64,000 nt of DNA from Coenobita brevimanus (lineage: Eukaryota; Arthropoda; Malacostraca; Decapoda; Coenobitidae). The notes below the pieces were generated by a model. The model saw nothing but the letters and a program-made list of their open reading frames with translations, ran no database searches and was not told where the DNA came from. Of the stretch, positions 49,836-60,869 are shown piece by piece. Position 1 is the first letter of the stretch. Every line of letters begins with the position of its first letter. Made by a program: the position numbers and the translations under genes. Where the stretch lies: positions 147,164-211,163 of the forward strand of contig JAVRFU010000119.1 of assembly GCA_032717465.1 (NCBI GenBank), in the 5' to 3' direction.

Positions 49836-51951
49836 ATGGCCACCTTTGGAGGGAAGTAGTGTAGCAGTCTCCTGTAATTCTAGCGAGGTTACATAGTAAT
49901 ATGGCTTAGCTCTATGGATTAATTTCCATTTTTATATCAGTCAAGCCACCTAACAGTCTTATATGTAAACTCTGTACATGGGTGGGAAGTTTTGTTCAGA
50001 GCCTTGTAAAACTAAATAATTTATTTTCCCTTGTTTTTCTTTTCAGAAGAACCACTCAGAAATCTATGAAAAGCTCGATATTCCACCAGCAGATCCACAA
50101 CAGCCCTCAATGGTTAACTTCATGAAAGGCAGTACCAAAGGAAGCAAGTGGACATCCACCAACTCACGGCAGATTGAACTTACTAACTGTATTGTGAACT
50201 TTATTGCACATGATTTCCTTCCTCTATCCCTGGTTGATAGTGAGCGATTCCGCATGCTCATGGTGACTGCAGAGCCAAAGTTTTCAATGCCTAGTCGTAA
50301 GCATCAGAGTAGTGTACTTCTACTACAAAAGTCAAACAGTGTTCAGTCCCGGTTGAAGACCAAGTTACAGAAAGCCCAGAGTTTATGTGTGACAGTTGAT
50401 TTGTGGTCCAGTAGGGATATGAGGTCCTTTATAGGTGTAACTGGTCATTTCATACTTGACTACAACATGAATAGTGTTATGCTGGCATGCCGTCGCTTTA
50501 AAGGCGCCCATACTTCAGAAAATATCTATAGCTTTATCAAGAAACAATGGCCCTCTATAATGTTGGGAGTAAGGTAACTACCATTGTTACAGATAACGCA
50601 GCAAATATGGTGAAGGCATTTACTCTTTTCCCAATGGAGCAACTTAAAGATGATGACGATGGTGATGATTTTGGTGTCAATGTCTGAGATACCCTTCCAT
50701 CTGATGATACAGCACCTACGAAGTCTACAGTGTATGAATATCTACCCCCAAATCGCAGTCCATGCTTTGCTCATACTTTGCAGCTTGTGGTAAAAGATGG
50801 CTTGGAGAACAATAGTCAGATCAAGCAATTTCTGACAAAAGTAGCAAAGCTAGTTAGTTTTTGTAGGAAATCAACAACTGCTACAGAAGTTCTATCAAAT
50901 GAATTAAAGCTCCAGATGGCAACATGTACACGCTGGAATAGCCAGCTGATGATGATAAGGTCAGTGCTACGTGTTTCATCTGATGTGTGGGACAAACTTG
51001 ACACTCCTTACAAGTTGAAACAGTATGAGCTGAACACCATAAAAGAGCTTTGTGATATACTTGAGCCATTTGAGTACGTAACAGATCAGATTCAGGGACA
51101 AAACATGGTGACATGTAGTTTGGTAATTAACAGTGTCCGTGGCCTTCGGGCTGCTTTAGCTAATCTTCATGAAGTGCATAAGTGCAAACTTGTTTCTACA
51201 CTGCAGGCCTCTACAGAAACTCGCCTGAGTAAGTTTGAGTCCATGGAGGATTTCCAGCTAGCTGCCACCTTAGACCCACGTTACAAGCTGGATTGGTGCC
51301 ATGACAATGAAGTCGAAGACATTCGTGACCTTCTGACTAGGAAATACAATGCACTGAATGCAGCATGCAGTGGGTGTGGGGCTTCTTCATCTACTGCCCC
51401 TGAAGAACCACCACCGATGAAAAGGAACAAATTCTTTGCTTTGGTGAACCGGTCCTCTGCACCAACAGCAAGACCATCAGAAACCGAGGTTTCACTCTAC
51501 CTCAGCCAACCATGTATACAAGAAGACAGTGATCCCCTTGGCTACTGGAAGGCCAAACAAAGTGAGCTTCCCATCCTCACTATACTTGCAACAAAGTACC
51601 TAGCCATTCCTGCTACATCGGCTCCTGTTGAAAGACTGTTTTCTGTTGCTGGCAAGCTTTTCAGGCCTGAAAGGTGCAATTTAGGTGACAAAAAATTTGA
51701 AGAATTGATGATGATCAGATGTAATTCTGAGTAACATTTTTCCAGGGCCAGTTTTGAAATTCTAATTTTTGTTCCAAAAAACAGAAGTAAGTTTTATGTT
51801 AAGGATATTGGATAGTATTGCGACTTGCAACAGTGTTGTTGATTTAAAGGAAGTTCTTTGTTAAACATGAAAATTGAGATCTAATATTAACAATATACAG
51901 TATGTAACCTTGAAGTTGGTGACAAATTTTTGGAAAATAGATATGTGAATG

Positions 51952-51957
51952 AATAAA
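51952..51957 (+). promoter_or_regulatory. Candidate polyadenylation signal
   Basis: AATAAA about 220 bp after the transposase stop and before the right subterminal repeats. Confidence 0.6.
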
Positions 51958-52023
51958 CAGTTTTATTTTTCCTCTTGATATTACTGGGAGTACCTGGGTG
52001 GCATAAGATTTAAATAAGTACCT

Positions 52024-52270
52024 TCAATTGGAATTGACAGGCTTATAAATTGAATTGAACTGGAATTGAAAACGTATTATTGAATTGAACTGGAATTGAA
52101 AAGTATTATTAAATTAATTGGAATTGAATTGAATTGACTTAGAAGCTTATGAATTGAATTGAATTGGAATTGAACATTTATTTTTCTAAATGAATTGGAA
52201 TTGAACTGAATTGAATAATTCACATTTTACGTTGAATTGGAATTTAATTGAATTGATAAAAATTAATTGA
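52024..52270. repeat. hAT right subterminal repeats
   Basis: GAATTGAACTGGAATTGAAA and AATTGGAATTGAATTGA recur about a dozen times, inverted with respect to the left cluster. Confidence 0.85.
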
Positions 52271-52281
52271 CCCCAACCTTG

Positions 52282-53703
52282 GTGATATGGACTGTGCCTT
52301 GGACACCACGATGACGACCCTGGCTATGAACTTGGACTGTGATATGGACTGTGCCTTGGACACCACGATGACGACCCTGGCTATGAACTTGGACTGTGAT
52401 ATGGACTGTGCCTTGGACACCACGATGACGACCCTGGCTATGAACTTGGACTGTGATATGGACTGTGCCTTGGACACCACGATGACGACCCTGGCTATGA
52501 ACTTGGACTGTGATATGGACTGTGCCTTGGACATCACGATGACGACCCTGGCTATGAACTTGGACTGTGATATGGACTGTGCCTTGGACACCACGATGAC
52601 GACCCTGGCTATGAACTTGGACTGTGATATGGACTGTGCCTTGGACACCACGATGACGACCCTGGCTATGAACTTGGACTGTGATATGGACTGTGCCTTG
52701 GACATCACGATGACGACCCTGGATGACGACCCTGGCTATGAACTTGGACTGTGATATGGACTGTGCCTTGGACACCACGATGACGACCCTGGCCATGAAC
52801 TTGGACTGTGATATGGACTGTGCCTTGGACACCACGATGACGACCCTGGCTATGAACTTGGACTGTGATATGGACTGTGCCTTGGACACCACGATGGCGA
52901 CCCTGGCTATGAACTTGGACTGTGATATGGACTGTGCCTTGGACACCACGATGACGACCCTGGCTATGAACTTGGACTGTGATATGGACTGTGCCTTGGA
53001 CACCACGATGACGACCCTGGCTATGAACTTGGACTGTGATATGGACTGTGCCTTGGACATCACGATGACGACCCTGGATGACGACCCTGGCTATGAACTT
53101 GGACTGTGATATGGACTGTGCCTTGGACACCACGATGACGACCCTGGATGACGACCCTGGCTATGAACTTGGACTGTGATATGGACTGTGCCTTGGACAC
53201 CACGATGACGACCCTGGATGACGACCCTGGCTATGAACTTGGACTGTGATATGGACTGTGCCTTAGACACCACGATGACGACCCTGGCAATGAACTTGGA
53301 CTGTGATATGGACTGTGCCTTGGACACCACGATGACGACCCTGGCTATGAACTTGGACTGTGATATGGACTGTGCCTTGGACACCACGATGACGACCCTG
53401 GCTATGAACTTGGACTGTGATATGGACTGTGCCTTGGACACCACGATGACGACCCTGGCTATGAACTTGGACTGTGATATGGACTGTGCCTTGGACACCA
53501 CGATGACGACCCTGGCTATGAACTTGGACTGTGATATGGACTGTGCCTTGGACACCACGATGACGACCCTGGATGACGACCCTGGCTATGAACTTGGACT
53601 GTGATATGGACTGTGCCTTGGACACCACGATGACGACCCTGGATGACGACCCTGGCTATGAACTTGGACTGTGATATGGACTGTGCCTTGGACACCACGA
53701 TGA
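52282..53703 (+). repeat. 57-bp satellite array, right arm, outer segment
   Basis: It begins with the second GTGATATG target copy and runs about 24 units. Long runs of 57-bp units are interrupted by 70-bp units near 52715-52730, 53070, 53140, 53210, 53570 and 53640. Units are nearly identical, pointing to recent homogenisation. Confidence 0.97.
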
Positions 53704-53800
53704 CCTGAATGACATAACCGACTCAGAAAAAACTGACCCGACGTATCAGACTCTGTCAGAACCGAATCTAACGTAACCGACTCAGACATAACCGATACTC
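53703..53800. repeat. Degenerate CATAACCGACTCAGA repeats, outer end of right arm
   Basis: Mirror of 35968-36058. It ends the palindrome; homology stops before the T-run at 53822. Confidence 0.85.
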
Positions 53801-53844
53801 ACAACCGCGGCGTATTTATGCTTTTTTTTTTTTCGCTGCTGCTG

Positions 53845-53847
<3 letters not shown>

Positions 53848-53894
<47 letters not shown>
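53848..53894. repeat. (TC)n microsatellite
   Basis: Perfect run of about 23 units just outside the palindrome. Confidence 0.97.
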
Positions 53895-53898
<4 letters not shown>

Positions 53899-53960
53899 GT
53901 AGAAGGATTACTTAAACTCTCTCCGAATTACCGTAAACTGGGGAGAATTCGGACTCGGGG

Positions 53961-54190
53961 CTTGTAAGTGTAATTATAGTGTTGGAGTGGCTTTGGATGT
54001 ATGTGTAGTCTGTGAACCAAGTGTAATCGGCCAGTGCAAACCGACTGGGTACAAGCATACTTTATAATATGGTTCAATCACAGCGCCCCTTATGTCCGCC
54101 AAAGCAGTACGTGAGTGGAAGAACGCCCTGGCAGGGCGAGAACCCTCGTTCTCCAGTGTACGAAAACGCACAGGTGTGGAAAGACTCACA
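53961..54190 (-). repeat. tRNA-derived SINE, copy A
   Basis: Aligns over its length with 60495-60757. Shared blocks are CTTGTAAGTGTAATTRTAGT, GTTGGAGTGGCTTTGGAT, GTAGTCTGTGAACCAAGTG, CCCTTRTGTCCGCCAA and GAACCCTCGTTCT. On the minus strand, B-box GGGTTCTCGCCC lies in the tRNA-like head. Its head is less complete than in copy B. Confidence 0.85.
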
Positions 54191-54226
54191 CAGACTGAAC
54201 ACCTCACTAGGCACGACAATTTTACA

Positions 54227-54480
54227 ACACACACACACACACACACACACACATTCCGTAATCCCCTTCGCTCCCTCTACTCTTCACTCCAACAACCCTA
54301 AACCTACCCCTTCCTCCCTCTCTCCCTATCTTACCCTGCCTCCTCCTCCTCCTTTTCCTCTCCTTTTCCCACCCTCTTCCTCTCCCGTTCCTCTCTCCCA
54401 CCGCCGGCTCTCCAGTTCTCCAATACCTGCCCCCCCCCTCCCTCCCCCACCACCACCTTCCCCCACTTCTCTTCCACCTC
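54227..54480. repeat. (CA)n and polypyrimidine tract
   Basis: (CA)n at 54227-54253, then about 200 bp of C/T-rich sequence. Confidence 0.85.
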
Positions 54481-54499
54481 TACTCTCTAGTAGTACCAA

Positions 54500-55528
54500 A
54501 TAAAACTTAAATTACCCACGCTAACCTAGGTCCGTCTACTCGTAACTTGGTCTTGACTAAGCCTAATTTAATCTAAAATAGACTAGTATCAATCATATAC
54601 ACTGTTACATAGCCTATGATTTCATCATCCTTTGTGTAATTTTAATGCACAGTATGCTGCATGTTTGATCACGAGCGTGTTCTGCCTCAGTCCCCCCCTT
54701 CTACCGTTATAGTAGAGTAAGTCGTCCTTTCTGTTATTCAGTGCGGGATTATCAGCTCTTTGTCCCCATGGCTTCATTTGCGCGTCCTTCTTACAAGTTG
54801 TATCAAGCTCTGCTGGCCCCTATATAATGAGCTCAGTCTCTGCATCATTGCCACTTAGATCTACTCCTCATTTTGTTCACATCTCTGTCCTCCCCTGTAC
54901 AGTTATTGTTGCGAGTGCTCCGGAAGTCTCCAACCATCTAGCAGCTGTGTAATTTGAGTATAACTGTTGTTGCATTTTTCTTGTACTGTGTAGCATAAGT
55001 TTAATTTGTAGGCCTAGTGAAGTTTTTGTAATTCATGTAGGGATCTTTATGTCCATCAGTTTTAATATTATTTTGTATCTGTAATAATTTATCTTGCATT
55101 AACTGAGCATTACCCGGTGTATTTTCATTTTATCAGGGCTGACTTAGATAAATTTACTCTTGCTAATTTCGTGTTAATAGAGGCTATTGCAGTTAACCAT
55201 ATATTTAACCTGTTTTTTGCCATTACATTATCCTTATGAGTCCTGAATGTTTTGTTGTTAGTTTGAGCATTAAACTTTAACTTGTAATTTTACCTAACTC
55301 TTTTGTTTTGAACCTGGAACTTTACGGGACAGTAGTGATTTTTAGTATTCTCACTTAAAGTGTACATTATCTTTCTCTGTTTCGTAACAACACCTAAACT
55401 AACTTTGTCTAATAACAGCAAAATTAATACGGTAACTAACCAAACTCAGCTTAGCATTCTAGTCAAGAGGACCACAACAAATTTACCTTGATGTACATAA
55501 GCTGAAAAATAATCAAGAACCAATGCGT

Positions 55529-55530
<2 letters not shown>
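54500..55530. other. No gene recognised
   Basis: AT-rich, no repeat structure or exon seen. Confidence 0.5.

Positions 55531-55531
<1 letters not shown>

Positions 55532-55578
<47 letters not shown>
55532..55578. repeat. (CA)n microsatellite
   Basis: Perfect run of about 23 units. Confidence 0.97.
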
Positions 55579-55581
<3 letters not shown>

Positions 55582-56185
55582 GGTTACAGGAGTATCACCA
55601 AAGTAGGTTATTGTTTGCCATACTTGACCATTGTTCAGTGCAAAATAAGAGAACAGTTTATCTATCATACCATCAAGCATGATGTTTGAAAAGTGATGTA
55701 CTCGTACAGCATAGCATACAGGCTATACAGATACTTCATAGCCCTGCTGCTAGACTTTAAACTGTCAACTCTTAATACTGCAAATATACAAACTCCCACA
55801 CCTCATACTAACGAACTGTACACTGCTACACCTACACAAAATTATTACACTGCCACCTGATATCTTATACAAACTACTCGTTCCGTCGTCTTCTGCACAA
55901 GGACTTTTGAAAGGTACTCTAGAGCCTGTCTGAGATTTGCCAAACATGACAATAAAGAATAATGGAAGACAATAAATGGCGGTTGTGGTGGTTATATCTG
56001 CTTTTTTATATTTTTTCCTACTGCAAGGTGATTTTGTGCATCTCAGGAGTGGCGTCTATTTGTCTAGGGATTAAATGTGAGGGTAGAGAACAATGTGTGA
56101 CAATAACTGATGGGTACGGTAGCTTACCGGTACCTCAGCATATGATCGTGGTGCTTATCACACTGTATCCACTGTCGTATATTAG

Positions 56186-56189
<4 letters not shown>

Positions 56190-56275
<86 letters not shown>
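56190..56275. repeat. (TC)n/(CA)n compound microsatellite
   Basis: (TC)n of about 21 units, then (CA)n of about 21 units. Confidence 0.97.
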
Positions 56276-56278
<3 letters not shown>

Positions 56279-56567
56279 CGCTGTACTCTGACCAGCACAT
56301 CGGCTTTGCTTCACTGTCTTTTCTGCCAGAGGCAGCTAGAAGGACGGCTGGATGAAGGGTGCAGGGGTATTGGTCGTGGAAGACAAGGAGGGGTGAGGGG
56401 GATGGAGAGAAAGATCTGGAAAGGAGACGGAGATGGAAAGCGAGAGCTGGTGGGGTGAGAGAATGGAGGTATAAATTAAGAGATACAGAGGGGGATGGAG
56501 ATAGCGGCAAGGAGTATTATAAGAAATCAAAGTGTGTGCTCTTCTGTCCGACACTACTGCCCTACAG

Positions 56568-56738
56568 TAAAGACATTACTATTTCATTCTGTTTTCTCCT
56601 TGTCCTAAAGTAAAGACATTACTATTTCATTCTGTTTTCTCCTTGTCCTAAAGTAAAGACATTACTATTTCATTCTGTTTTCTCCTTGTCCTAAAGTAAA
56701 GACATTACTATTTCATTCTGTTTTCTCCTTGTCCTAAA
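56568..56738 (+). repeat. 43-bp minisatellite, four copies
   Basis: The unit is TAAAGACATTACTATTTCAT plus TCTGTTTTCTCCTTGTCCTA and AAG, starting at 56568, 56611, 56654 and 56697. Copies appear identical apart from the last few bases. Confidence 0.97.
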
Positions 56739-56739
56739 C

Positions 56740-57290
56740 TCCCACGTCCTCCTCCTTCTAATCCCTTTTCTTTTTCTTCTTGTACTGTTCGCGAGTTTTC
56801 TTCTTGTCTTATTAATACTTACTGAACGCCTCCCCATTTATTGCTGCTTTCATACTGATTTCTTGCTTCTGGTAATAATATACCTTTCAGAAAAAAAAAT
56901 AATAATAATTTCTTAAGTCACTCAAAATTCCTCTGCTTTTATGTGACTTAAAATATCAATGATACTTTTTGACTCAGCTTTACTGTTTTTTGTCATCTTG
57001 TAGCAGACAATATAGTTTTTAAAGTCACAACCTATCGTTTTATTTTATATAATACCAAACGGAGACTAAACTCAGCTTTGTATGTTTATTATCCCAACTG
57101 CAAATAGTTATTCGTCTCATTATCGTTCTGAGTCAATGAGTGAGTGCACAGATTGTTCAGATTAAGGGAGTGACTCACATTGAGAAATCGCTGATGGTGG
57201 CGGTGATAGCTGTGCTTTAGAGCATATAGTACACACTTATAAGGATATTGTCACACATTGTCTCTCTTACCGCCACTTTGTCATTTTTCA
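56740..57290. other. No gene recognised
   Basis: AT-rich sequence with no repeat or coding signal. Confidence 0.5.
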
Positions 57291-57299
57291 GGAATACTT

Positions 57300-57965
57300 T
57301 ATAATTCAGTATACATAATTCCATCTACCAGCATTCTCACCACTACAACAGTCATCACCACAATCCCTTCCTTCCCTTCCATTTTCATCACCACTGCCTC
57401 TATAGTTATCCCATTAAGCCTGTTCATCCATACTATCCTCCTACCATTACCCTTCTCCTGCCACCATCCACTCCCCCATCCTACCATGATCACCCCTATC
57501 TCCCCATCTCCCACCACCACCACCATTAATACCACCACCCTTCCTCTAACATCCTGACCTCCCTCCCCCCTTCCTGCCTTAACACATTATCTCCTCATCC
57601 CCCACCATCACCATCCTTCCCCCGCACTACCCTTACTCCCGCAATCCTGCCAGTAACATCTCCACTATCTCCCCATTTCCCATTAAAAGCACCACCACCT
57701 TCCCTTGCCACCCACCCTACCATTAACACTCCCATTACCTCCCCATCTCCCACCACCACCACTACCACCATCATCACCCTTCCCCTGCCACCCTTACACC
57801 CCCAGTCCTTCCATGAACACCCCCACTATCTCCCCACTACCACTACCACCACCCATCCTGCCATCAATACCACAGTATCTCCCCATCTCGCACCACCACC
57901 ACCTCCACCTTCCTTCCCCTGCCACCCCAACTCCCCCCATCCTGCCATTATAAACCCCCACTAAA
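57300..57965. repeat. Degenerate CACCACCAC/CCCATC minisatellite
   Basis: About 660 bp of C/A/T with recurring CTCCCCATCTCCCACCACCA and CCTGCCANNAACANCNCCACT blocks about 60-100 bp apart. The Pro/Ser/Thr open frames are repeat translations. Confidence 0.8.
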
Positions 57966-58249
57966 TTCCCCTAAATTACCACCAACACATGCACTTTACA
58001 CACACAAGTGATGACGAAAAACAAAAGGAAATATTTTTTAGTTACGGTACAGGGTGGGTGCAGAGTGATACTTAAGGGAAGACAAAGATTATTAATACTG
58101 AAGACCTACAAAAACATTTAAACAACAGCTAGCATTCCCAAAGAGCGTCTGAATGTTTACAATATATTTAACAATGTGTAATATTCTGTTTGTATGTCGC
58201 CGTATTTGTGTTTTTTCTTGTGCTCATGTTTGTTTTTTTGTGTGTGTCT

Positions 58250-59000
58250 ATGTGTACGAGGATAGAAACGGAAGTAAAGAGACAGTAATCAGGTAGGAAC
58301 AACTACTATTAGATAAGTGGACAGACAATTTAGCAGGCAAAGAGACAGGCAGGCACTGGCGGAGTAACACGAGGAGACAAGGAGGCAGAAGGGGAGGTAG
58401 GCAGGGGATAAAGTGTTGGCAGGATGAGGAGGATATAAATGACAGTAATAAAAGAGACAAAAACAATGTACAGAAAGGTGTGAAACAGTGATAAGAACAA
58501 AATATAAAAGGAGTGGAATTCAACAATAAGGGGAAGGCATACGGGGAAGAGATGGAGAAAGGGAGGAAAAGGCTATACAGAATGGGTGAAATAAGGGATG
58601 GAAGGAATGGAAAGAAAACTTTAAGAATAATAAAGCACTGAGGGCGTGTGAGAAATGAGAAATAAAACTGATAAGGATGTACGTGTTTGGTGGCTGGGAA
58701 GCAAAAGAAGAGCATGAAGGGAAGAAGGCTGAAGGCAGGGCGAGGATAAGACTTGGAGGGAAGCAGGATAGAAAATAGTGGGAAGAGTACGGAAGAATAT
58801 GGCAGAACAGAGCAGAGAAGGGACAGGATTAGGCAGAAGTGAAGGTTAGTAGAGGTGGGGCGGTAGATGGCAGGGAAAGGTAGAGTAAGGCACGGTAACG
58901 ATTTAATATGTGAAGGCAGCAGAGGCATGGCAGAAAGGGAGAGGTGGTGAGTTGGGCAGCAGTGGACAAGTCAAACCAGGGAAGGGACAGTGTTTAAGAG
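58250..59000. repeat. Polypurine tract, left part
   Basis: Strongly A/G-biased + strand with GGGAAGGGCAG and GGAGGNAGGCAG words. The same composition resumes after the 59031-59571 insertion. Confidence 0.75.
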
Positions 59001-59030
59001 TGGGGTAAGGAAGACTGGACATTATTCCTG

Positions 59031-59571
59031 ACAGGCATACCTGGGTGAAAGTCACCCGGTGATATTGCAACACTGTATTAAACACATGGTTCCTTCATTT
59101 CAAGAACATTCTCTCTCTTAGTAGCTGCATTGTGCATTGAGACTTGGTGTTAAGTGGGTGGGTAACGCGCTACACATCGGTCTTCATTGATTGTTTACAG
59201 TGGTCGGGTGATTATCATCTGGCTATGCCTATTGTGTGAGTAGCATTTTTCACTTATGGTTTTCTGATAAAAGAGAAGCTAGCAGCCTGTGTTTGGGAGG
59301 TTTTGAGGATGCAGGCAAGGAGTAAGAACAAAAAAATGTTTTTACTCTTGTAGGCCTATATATTTTTCTGTCATCTCTCGAACTTTTTTTTTTTTAATTG
59401 ATCTTAGGATTATTTTTTTACATTTCTACCTCTCATTAAAAAATCTTTAATACTTATATCAGTGTGAACAAGAGGTTATTTCCACACTCACACCAAGTTT
59501 CATGAATAAATATTGATTAGAACTTTTTTTTTTCTTCCACGGCTGGGAAAATAATACCCAGGTATGCCTGT
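59031..59571. mobile_element. 541-bp MITE-like insertion
   Basis: It begins ACAGGCATACCTGGGT (59031-59046) and ends ATACCCAGGTATGCCTGT (59554-59571), an inverted pair of at least 16 bp. Inside is ordinary AT-rich sequence, while both flanks are the same polypurine tract. It therefore interrupts that tract. No coding sequence. A target duplication is not evident, so the superfamily is undetermined. Confidence 0.65.
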
Positions 59572-59599
59572 GATGTTACTAAAAAAAATTATGCCTATC

Positions 59600-60165
59600 C
59601 AGGGTTAAGAGGAGATATGAAATAAAGGAAGGTGGGGCAGGCAAGAGTTGAAGTATGAATAAAAAGAAGCAGGGAGAGGCAGGCTATGGTATGGGTACTG
59701 ATGGGATAACATGTGGGGCATTTAAGCCTTTAGGAGAGACTAAGGAAAGGAAGGCTGAATAAGGGGATGAGCTAAAAGATAAAGGGTGGGGGTAAGGCAA
59801 GGTATGAGTAAGGGTTGGGAAACAGAACTGGGGATGTGAGAGAGAGAGAATGACAGAGTAGGACCATGACAAATAATAATCAGGGAGGGGCAGGGCAGGT
59901 GATGGTTATGGGCTGGGAGGTAAAAGTGCATCGTTAGATGGACTGGTGAGGGAAAGGAAGGCAGAGTAGGGCAGGGAAGGGCAATATGTTAAAAGATGCA
60001 GGAAGGGGCAAGGCATGGCGTGGGTATGGGTGGGCATGCATAGGTGGGAAGGAGCGGCATGGGGAAAGAGGACAGGGTAGTGATAAGAGGCGAAGGCAGT
60101 GGGCGGGGTCAGGGCAGGGGTATGGTTAGAGGTGAGGAGGTCATGCACAGCGGGAGAGTTAGAGG
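59600..60165. repeat. Polypurine tract, right part
   Basis: Continuation of 58250-59000 beyond the insertion, with GGCAGGGAAGGGCA-like and GGGTATGGGTGGGCA-like words. Confidence 0.75.
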
Positions 60166-60334
60166 GATATGTTACCTGTCAATTATCAGTCGTATAAGGC
60201 GACTGGTGAGATGGATACGATGTCAGTATATTCATTTTCCTTTTTAATTTGTATACATTTACCACTTTGCTTAACACCTTGTGTTTTCCATTCTCTTTAT
60301 AGCTTGCCTTAAACCAATAAATACAATATTTGGA

Positions 60335-60338
<4 letters not shown>

Positions 60339-60371
<33 letters not shown>
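60339..60371. repeat. (TA)n microsatellite
   Basis: Perfect run of about 16 units at the 3' boundary of SINE copy B. Confidence 0.97.
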
Positions 60372-60375
<4 letters not shown>

Positions 60376-60494
60376 CCGTTTGAGTGTCCACTGCAGGACC
60401 GGCCTATCCCTACCGAAGTGGGGACAGTACAGCCAATGTATCTCTACCAAGTGGCTTAGGCTGTCTAGCAGAGATTGTATGTAGGGTGGGAAGT
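60372..60494 (-). repeat. LINE-like tail of SINE copy B
   Basis: Contains TGTCCACTGCAGGACCGGCC, similar to the CCACTGCTGGACATAGGCCT-type 3' ends of arthropod RTE-like LINEs and dependent SINEs. Its position next to the SINE body suggests tail borrowing. Confidence 0.4.

Positions 60495-60869
<375 letters not shown>

Larger units (their letters stand above)
48831..50046 (+). other. Intron of the hAT transposase gene
   Basis: 1216 bp with GT...AG ends. It holds (GA)n at 48932-48992, a triplicated ~172-bp unit and a cluster of tRNA-like heads, so more than half of it is repeat. Confidence 0.85.
48669..51734 (+). pseudogene. hAT transposase with BED zinc finger, disrupted
   Basis: Two exons, 48669-48830 and 50047-51734. 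Donor GAG|GTGAGC and acceptor TTTTCAG|AAG join in phase to give CRHC...NFRRHLEKNH, a Cys-x2-Cys/His-x4-His BED finger split by the intron. The joined product would be about 615 residues, normal for hAT. Catalytic residues are present: first Asp in VTVDLWSS (codon 50398), second Asp in IVTDNAANM (50592), Glu in APVERLFSVAG (51630). CFAHTLQL, TRWNSQ and LDPRYK are further family motifs, and the C-terminal dimerisation domain (to MMIRCNSE) is intact. Two breaks are seen. A frameshift near 50550-50559 leaves exon 2 ending at TAA 50577 unless the reading changes frame. An in-frame TGA lies at 50685-50687, before DTLPSDDT. Start chosen at 48669; 48678 is also possible. Confidence 0.92.
48010..52281 (+). 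mobile_element. Complete 4272-bp hAT transposon
   Basis: Terminal inverted repeats are CAGGGATGGGGTCAATT on the left and, complemented, CAAGGTTGGGGTCAATT on the right (15 of 17 match). They start with CA-G as hAT ends do and are flanked by an exact 8-bp target duplication, the hAT hallmark. Inside the termini are ~170-250 bp subterminal zones of GAATTGGAATTGAA repeats, then a two-exon transposase gene with a BED zinc finger. It sits only in the right palindrome arm, so it inserted after the duplication or was lost from the left arm. Exact ends and duplication suggest recent insertion. The transposase has two lesions, so this copy would need help to move. Confidence 0.95.
35968..53800. repeat. 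Giant imperfect palindrome (inverted segmental duplication)
   Basis: Left arm ~35968-41908 and right arm ~42635-53800 are reverse-complement copies around a ~726-bp spacer. Checkpoints in mirror order: GTCGGTTATGTC zone (35980/53780); satellite (36060-36985 / 47507-53703); GCCCTTAACCAGGTGACAGC (37014-37033/47473-47492); the CA-rich zone (37475/47000); a 116-codon frame (38503-38853 / 45672-46019); the 64-bp exon-like segment (39866-39929/44585-44648); the RTE-like block (41160-41310/43218-43375); and a (TAC)n plus CGAAATCC end (41897/42644). Arms differ by scattered substitutions and small indels. The large differences are the hAT insertion and satellite copy number in the right arm. Confidence 0.95.

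Noticed and set aside
35968..53800. Palindrome as pure assembly artefact
   Set aside because: Arms differ by substitutions, array lengths and a whole transposon with target duplication, which a mirrored read would not show. An artefact at the spacer cannot be fully excluded without reads.
35968..53800. Palindrome as a single giant transposon (Maverick/foldback type)
   Set aside because: No integrase, polymerase or capsid-like coding sequence and no target duplication seen at the outer edges.
58248..58928. 226-codon minus-strand frame
   Set aside because: Low-complexity Leu/Pro/Ser/Phe translation of a polypurine tract.
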